Positions 58,594 to 64,000 of a stretch of 64,000 nt of DNA are shown one piece after another. The stretch lies in assembly GCA_029204225.1 (NCBI GenBank), contig CM055101.1:61585340-61649339 (forward strand), in the 5' to 3' direction. The notes beneath the pieces were generated by a model that did not search any database, was not told where the DNA came from, and was given only the letters and a program-made list of their open reading frames with translations. Made by a program: the position numbers and the translations under genes. Source of the DNA: Diphasiastrum complanatum. Lineage: Eukaryota; Streptophyta; Lycopodiopsida; Lycopodiales; Lycopodiaceae. Position 1 is the stretch's first letter. Every line of letters starts with the position of its first letter.

Positions 58594-59035
58594 GAAAAAT
58601 AGCATTCTATGCACAAAAATTCACAATATCACCACCAAGGTACAAAAGATGAATGTAGAACCAAAAGAGATATCTTCCATAAGAATGAATGAGAGAAGAA
58701 CGAGAGAGATGAATTTCTCCCACACTTGTATGCCTATTATAACAGCCTCTTGCCCTATTTGGATGATCTTGCCTGATCTTATCAACTTATGAAAGTTTCT
58801 AGATCTTTTCCAAAACCTAGATCTAACATGACTAGATTCAATGCATCTCTAATAACCAATTAAAGTAGGTCCAAATTTGACCTTATCAACTTTTCTAAGT
58901 TGTTAAAAATAGTAAATTTGTTATTCTTAGGCCTTATTAACTTTATAAAGTCTATCTTTAAGTCTAAAATGCGTATTGTCCTCAAAATTGCCAAATAAAT
59001 TCAACATGACTAAACTAAACTATTTATTTTTCACA
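58545..59035 (-). repeat. 3' LTR, copy 2
   Basis: It begins TGTGAAAAATAAATAG at 59,035, after the purine tract GAAGAGGGAG. It shows diverged similarity to the LTRs of copy 1 (tagtttagtcatgttg; a tcacacgtgg remnant of the palindrome near 58,569). The outer end is not sharp, about 58,545. Confidence 0.65.
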
Positions 59036-59194
59036 CTCCCTCTTCAACTAGTTTTATCACTTTAGAATGATCTCCATCCTAAGTATAGACCTTATTTCTA
59101 TGGTTTTATGATAGCTTTCATAATTGATATAAAGAATAGTGTCCACATTGGATGCTCACTATTTCTTACATCAATTTTACATATCAAGATGTAA

Positions 59195-60440
59195 CTAGAA
59201 CATGAAGAACCAAATAGAATGTAAATGCAATGATTCCTCCATGCTTCCACCTTTGAAATCTCTAGAAAATAAATCACTTGATGACTTGATCATGAATGGG
59301 TGATATAATGAGCCTCCTTTAGCTTCATTTACATCAGCAAAACCAGCCAAGAATGCTAGTACAACTCCAACATCAAAATGATGCAAAACAATATAAGTAG
59401 TTTCACCATATCTTGACAATTTGCACACATTCACATAAAATTGCTCAAACATGAGATAGAACAAATAAAATAAACTTGAACAACACTTCTTTGCTACTCC
59501 CTTGACCTTAATTAAGTCTTCAAACACCTGCAAAAACATATCCATAGTGACTTGTCCACTTGACTTCCCTTTGATGCTCTTGACTAGCTCCAAATTGCCA
59601 CCTTTTCTTTTGTGTTGTTGAAGCCCTTCAAGATCAAACTCTTGATCTTCCTCTTGAACATAAAAGATGTGAATATCTTCATATCTAAACCTTTGAAAAT
59701 ACTTCCTCTCAGACATATGATCTAGATCCCACAAAATCTCATCAATGCTTGATCTCGACTTTCCACTAAAGTTAGTGAAAACAATGCCACCATCATAAAG
59801 CAAAAGATAGATTCCAAAAATTCCATTCAACATGAAGTAGAGTAGGTGAAGATGAGTATCAAGCCTAGTCAAACTAGCCACCTTGAGTTCTTAACAAACG
59901 TCAATAAGCTCATCAATGAGATCTTCCTTTCCTTGAATAAATTGTCTCTTGAGTTGCTCAATGTAGTCTTCTCGAACCAACATTTTGTCATCTCGACCAT
60001 GAGTGAACAATTCACCATAATCATAGAATTCTTTGAGTTGATGAAGAGATGCGAGATCCATGCCTTGGATCTTCCCAAGAACCAATCGTCCATTGCCTTT
60101 TCTTCCACAAAACTCTCTCTTAATTATTGCATCATAAAAAGTAGAAACCTTTTGAACATTAGAAGCCATGAAAAGAATCATTCGTACCTTCAACATAAGG
60201 ATGATTGAAGAACTCTCTTTTTCCAAACAAGAACTTCTAATCAATGATTTAGATACTGAATCATATGATAATGATTTTTCCTCACTATCATTCGCAATGA
60301 CAACATTCAAAGTACATCCTACTTTGAACACTCCACATACTTCTCTTCCTCTTGACTTGTGACTATCTCCCTCACCAAGTCCCATGATAGAAACATTTGA
60401 TCTACTCTCTTTATGTAGACATGTGACACCACTTGTTACA
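59195..60440 (-). pseudogene. accessory coding region of the non-autonomous element, copy 2
   Basis: Two open pieces (60,385-59,891 and 59,881-59,195) are in one frame, separated by one TAA at 59,891, giving about 400 codons directly downstream of the gag-protease frame. Visible features: a basic patch (K-R-K-G-G), hydrophobic stretches L-L-Y-F-M-L-N-G-I-F-G-I-Y-L-L-L-Y and V-G-V-V-L-A-F-L-A-G-F-A, which could be membrane-associated, and F-L-Q-V-F-E-D-L-I-K-V-K. It has none of the integrase or RT motifs. The C-terminal end also exists in copy 1 (5,346-5,400). I do not recognise the family. A captured host coding segment or a highly diverged retroelement protein are the options. Confidence 0.55.
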
Positions 60441-61370
60441 CAAATGAATTTCTTGGATCATCACAGAAAAATGTAGAAGAACCACTTCCTTCATGCATGC
60501 ACCTAGCACCATTATTTTTTTCCACATGATCAAAGAAATCATTAGAAACAATCTTTTCCAAGGAAGAACCTTCATCACCTCCATTGATGAAGTTAGCTCT
60601 TTCTTTACCTTTTGCATGTTTGCACTTGCCATGAAGAATCATTGAAGAACCATCATTATCCCCATAACTAGCTAAGTTAGCACAAAGATGAACATCTCCA
60701 AGAAGCATATTAGATCTCGACCTAGATCTATCATAAGGAAGTTGCATAAGATCCACCAATCTTATTGATGCTAAAAGAGAGCTTTGGAAAGTTGAGACCA
60801 ATCTCCTTTTCCATTCCATCCTTTTTTTTTTTTCCATAACAAAAGCATCAAGCTTGAAAAGTCTACCTTGTATATTGCCCCCAACAACCAAGATTTCTTC
60901 CTTTGTAATGAATCATGCATCACCATCAAACTTTACCATGTATCTTTTCTCTATCGTTTGACCAACACTTAAAGAATTCTCTAAAAGTGAAGGATGTAAA
61001 GAACACCATCAAGTCTTACTTTCCTATTAGTAGAAAGACAAATAGTAATTGAACCCCAATACCGTCAATCACACACTCACCACCATTGGCCATGTGAATC
61101 ACTTTCTTGGCTCCATCATAAGTGACCAAAGAAGTAAAAAACTCCTTGTGACTAGTAATATGTGAACTAGGTCTAATATCAATCCACCATGAATCTTTGT
61201 CACCTTCACTTGATATTAAACTTGAAGAACACACCGTAAGAGAATCGCAAACACCTAGATCCTCATCATCAATAGTAAAGTTGATTTGCTTGCTACGTTC
61301 ATCACTTTGCTTCTTCAAAAATTCATTAGAAAAATGTCATTTGACTCCACAATAGAAACATTTTGGCTTA
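60436..61370 (-). pseudogene. zinc knuckle, protease and pre-integrase start, copy 2
   Basis: The knuckle near 61,360-61,320 has C-F-Y-C-G-V-K, then a stop and H-F-S-N-E-F: the last cysteine is lost. The protease site reads W-W-I-D-I-R-P-S-S-H, so the D-S-G motif is destroyed. Reading shifts at about 61,060 and 60,960. From 60,891 a frame gives G-R-L-F-K-L-D and L-L-G-D-V-H-L-C-A-N-L-A-S, shared with copy 1, then continues K-C-K-H-A-K-G-K-E-R to 60,436. A single shift near 60,440 joins it to the accessory region. Confidence 0.75.
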
Positions 61371-61534
61371 GATCTATCATTCTTCTTGCCAACAAAAGTA
61401 GCAAACTCACCTTGATCTTGCCCTTTAGATCGCTTGCCTTTGCCTTTGCCCTTGAACCTGCCCTTTGAGAACATGGTCTCCTCCTCTCCAACTTGAGATA
61501 TGGAAGTAGATCCTCCTCTTGATAGATTCCTATA

Positions 61535-62095
61535 CTACTCATTCACCAAGGTTTCTTGCAAGTCCTTCATATTTGCCAATGTCTTTTGAATAGCAAAACG
61601 TTGAACAAAATTAGCATGATCATCCAACAAGCCATTAAGAACTACTTGAACAAGTTTTGTCTCCTTAATGCTTTCATCAATACATATTAACTCATCGTTG
61701 AATGTTTTAACCTTAAAAACGAAAGCATGAGCACTTTCATCCTTCTTTTGTAAGTTTTGAAAAAAATTTCTCCTAAGGATTAGAAACCTTGATGTAGACT
61801 TGGACTCATAAAGTTTTTTTAAAGATTCCCAAGTCTCACTAGATGTAGTACACTTACCAACTTCCTTGAGAAGTTCATTTGTCACATTTTTCTTGATCAC
61901 ATGAAGAGATTTCTTTGCCCTTCTATCATACCTCAATTGTTCTTGAGGTGCCAAAGGTCTCTCCTCCACACCCACAAAAATATTCATCAACTCATTCATC
62001 TCAAGGAGAGACTCAATTCTCACCTTCCAAGTTGAATAGCTTTTTGAGATAAGCCTATCATTGCTCTCCAACATAAAGCCTCCATTTGTAGCCAT
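61535..62095 (-). pseudogene. gag, copy 2
   Basis: ATG at 62,095 opens 186 codons with N-D-R-L-I-S-K-S-Y-S-T-W-K-V-R, W-E-S-L-K-K-L-Y-E-S-K-S-T-S-R and L-D-D-H-A-N-F-V-Q-R. It is close to the gag of copy 1 over its whole length. A stop near 61,535 (N-E, stop) separates it from the knuckle frame. Confidence 0.82.
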
Positions 62096-62939
62096 GTTGC
62101 AATTATTTGATCTTCTCTTTCAACCTGTTCCAATGCACATAGCACTCTCTTGAAAGTCAACAAATGAATCCAAGAAGAAATCACAAAGATATGGAACCTC
62201 TCAAATCTCTTTTTTGCACCAAAACTAGCAAATCACACGTAGAATTGATGACACTTGATCAACACATAATCAACCTACAACATTATGAACTTTTGCACTG
62301 TCTAAGATTGAAACACACTCTTGAAAATTCCAGAAACTCAAAAACAAGAGATCCTATCAATTTTAGAGTTTCCACAAAAGTACACAAAATTGAATCATTC
62401 ACATTCTTTACGCAAAAGCTAAAAACTTGATATAGATTTTTAAAAAATAATGTTTTCCTTTTATATACACTAAAAATTACCACAATCCAGCAAGTATGGA
62501 CGGAAATCGACCTACTACAAGTATTTTGTCCTAATTTGAGGTTTGGTTTACAAAAATCCCCATACTACACTTGAAAATGCTTCATTTTGACAAGGAATTA
62601 CTCTAGCATGCTCTAGAATTGGTGACACTTCCAAATTACTCACTAGAAATGGCAGTTGGTAGATTTTTTACCAATATCACAAATCAGCCGAAAGAATATT
62701 TATGATGTCGGTTGATCCAAACTCTTAAAAGTCCTTTAAGTAACTAGGCTTGTAAGTTAAAGACCCAACCATGGCATCTTGTTGTATAATTCCATGAGTT
62801 GAGAACAAATTAGTTAATTACTCGAGAGTAGTTGGATGTGACTTGAGAGTGGAGAGCTAAGCAACATTATTCAGTTGTAGAAAGCGACAACCTAGGAGCA
62901 AAATGGCGGATAAACTTAGAAAGAGAAGATAAAAAAGAA

Positions 62940-63308
62940 AGAGATGAGGACAAGAGTTGGAGAGTTGGAGAACACAAGAGAGTTGATGATTGAACTACAA
63001 AGGAAGCAATTTGGTTGAGGAACTTACTCTCAGATATCAGTCTGAATCAATATGCTCCGACGATTTTATTCTACGATAATCAAAGTGCCATTACCTTATC
63101 AACCAACCCTAGGTTTCATTCCAGGAGTAACGCATTGAAATCAAGTATCACTACGTCAAAAGCAAATTTTTTAACAAAGAGGTTAACTTAAATACTGTCG
63201 AACGCAAGATATAATAGCAAATATTTTTACCAAAGCATTAAGCTTGGATGCACACAAAAAGTTCTGTGCAGAACTAAATTTGAAGATCAAGGCATTCATG
63301 GATTCAGA
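62940..63308 (+). pseudogene. copia RNase H C-terminal fragment
   Basis: Plus-strand reading gives A-I-W-L-R-N-L-L-like I-W-L-R-N-L-L-S-D, then F-Y-D-N-Q-S-A-I-T-L-S (RNase H D-N-Q-S-A), R-F-H-S-R-S, and after breaks a T-K-A-L-like end near 63,230. It leads into a polypurine tract and an LTR. Stops make it inactive. The rest of the element is not in the window. Confidence 0.78.
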
Positions 63309-63318
63309 TTAGGGGGAG
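63309..63318 (+). other. polypurine tract
   Basis: ttagggggag directly precedes the LTR start TGTTAGATTATTC. Confidence 0.85.
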
Positions 63319-64000
63319 TGTTAGATTATTCTCCTACAAATTAACTAATCGAGTTTTAATCTCTATCAACTCATTATCCAGACCTGCACTTTTCTTCGTG
63401 TTTTTACACAGTCTATCGAATTACTTGAAAATGGCTAACATGCGGTTATTGTCACTTCGGCCACTTCGAAGACTTCGGCCTCTTCGAAGACTTCGTAGAC
63501 TTCATATTTTTCAGCCTTCAAAATTTTCGAATTTTTCGACCTTCAAGATTTTTGCATTTTTCGCGTGACAATTTACGTTCATTACAAAGTTACGATTTAT
63601 ATTCAAATCTACAGACAGACTGTTTACGACTCAGTTTGGAATTAAAGCCACCGACTTGCATTTATTATTAACAAATAAATTTTTGAGAAGTCCTAACTGA
63701 ACGCGTGCCAACACATCACAACCAACTGGATGTCACAATAAGTATAATGTAGACAACATATTAATTTATAGTCGAACCCTTTCGAAGCATGAAGTGCATC
63801 TTCAAATTGTTTACAATTTCTAAAGAAAAAAAACTCTATACTTTAAAATCAAAACTTGTATTTGTTAAGACCAAACTTCAATACTTAAACTATATCATAT
63901 TCGATTGCAACATCAAAATCAATCATTGTAAGGTTTGCAAGATACATGAACGCCCACAATTATAAACAATCTATGCTCTAAATCGATCACAACTTTTCTA
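63319..64000 (+). repeat. 3' LTR, cut by the window edge
   Basis: It begins TGTTAGATTATTC at 63,319 after the polypurine tract. It contains a short tandem repeat of acttcggcc and cttcgaagacttcg words at about 63,456-63,503. Where the LTR ends is not visible; some of the last few hundred bases may be flank. Confidence 0.65.

Larger units (their letters stand above)
58545..62660 (-). mobile_element. non-autonomous LTR element, copy 2
   Basis: Reading on the minus strand: leader (62,660-62,096, same as copy 1 but cut before the primer site), gag (62,095), knuckle, protease, pre-integrase start, accessory region (to 59,195), 3' non-coding tail, polypurine tract (59,045-59,036) and 3' LTR (59,035 to about 58,545). 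No integrase, RT or RNase H lies between protease and LTR. The 5' LTR was lost. The same plan in copy 1 indicates a family of gag-protease elements that need helper RT. Confidence 0.75.

Overview
This is a stretch of nuclear DNA from a land plant. The evidence is a nine-exon plant-type gene with GT-AG introns (one of 5.3 kb), dense Ty1/copia-type LTR retrotransposon debris primed from initiator tRNA-Met, pieces of a CACTA (En/Spm) transposon, and many dinucleotide repeats. The species or major lineage cannot be decided from the sequence. No prokaryotic operon, CRISPR array, rRNA or intact tRNA gene was seen.

Layout. 1-3.1 kb: broken copia pieces of both orientations. 3.3-5.1 kb: AT-rich, nothing recognised. 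5.1-11 kb: the most rearranged part. A plant gene of unknown function (exon fragments at 10.5-10.9 kb on the minus strand and 6.2-7.5 kb on the plus strand) was split by an LTR element and then partly inverted, leaving two 650-bp LTRs facing each other. 12.1-12.6 kb: copia gag relic. 14-19.2 kb: a CACTA transposon relic (minus strand) split by a young, internally deleted copia element (15,986-18,797). 19.2-20.2 kb: another copia 5' end whose LTR carries a 125-bp (GA)n tract. 20.2-24.8 kb: no gene recognised.

24.9-36 kb, minus strand: the one clearly intact host gene, an alpha/beta-hydrolase lipase of 698 residues in nine exons. Every splice phase fits, and there is a G-box-rich region upstream. 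Its introns hold a truncated copia element (intron 6) and short palindrome-rich repeats (introns 6 and 8). 37-39.9 kb: decayed tandem repeats and unassigned DNA. 39.9-44.4 kb: two head-to-tail copia relics (minus). 45-48.8 kb: a 5'-truncated copia (plus) whose in-frame stops are mostly TAG. 48.8-53.4 kb: AT-rich DNA with microsatellites. 53.4-54.7 kb: an unrecognised low-complexity reading frame. 54.9-58.6 kb: copia gag relic, an LTR with primer site, a long leader and a zinc-knuckle-like frame. 58.5-62.7 kb: a second copy (minus) of the element that broke the gene at 5-11 kb. 62.9-64 kb: the 3' end and LTR of one more copia.

Most noteworthy: (1) a non-autonomous LTR family (copies at 5.3-10.5 and 58.5-62.7 kb) that keeps gag and protease but has an unrecognised accessory coding region where integrase, RT and RNase H should be; (2) the gene disruption with matching 5-bp target duplication on the inverted halves; (3) the palindrome CACACGTGTG repeated seven times in LTRs and leaders; (4) a CHG-type deamination signature in the stops of the 45-48.8 kb element; (5) a 33-bp periodic CCAAT repeat in one LTR family.
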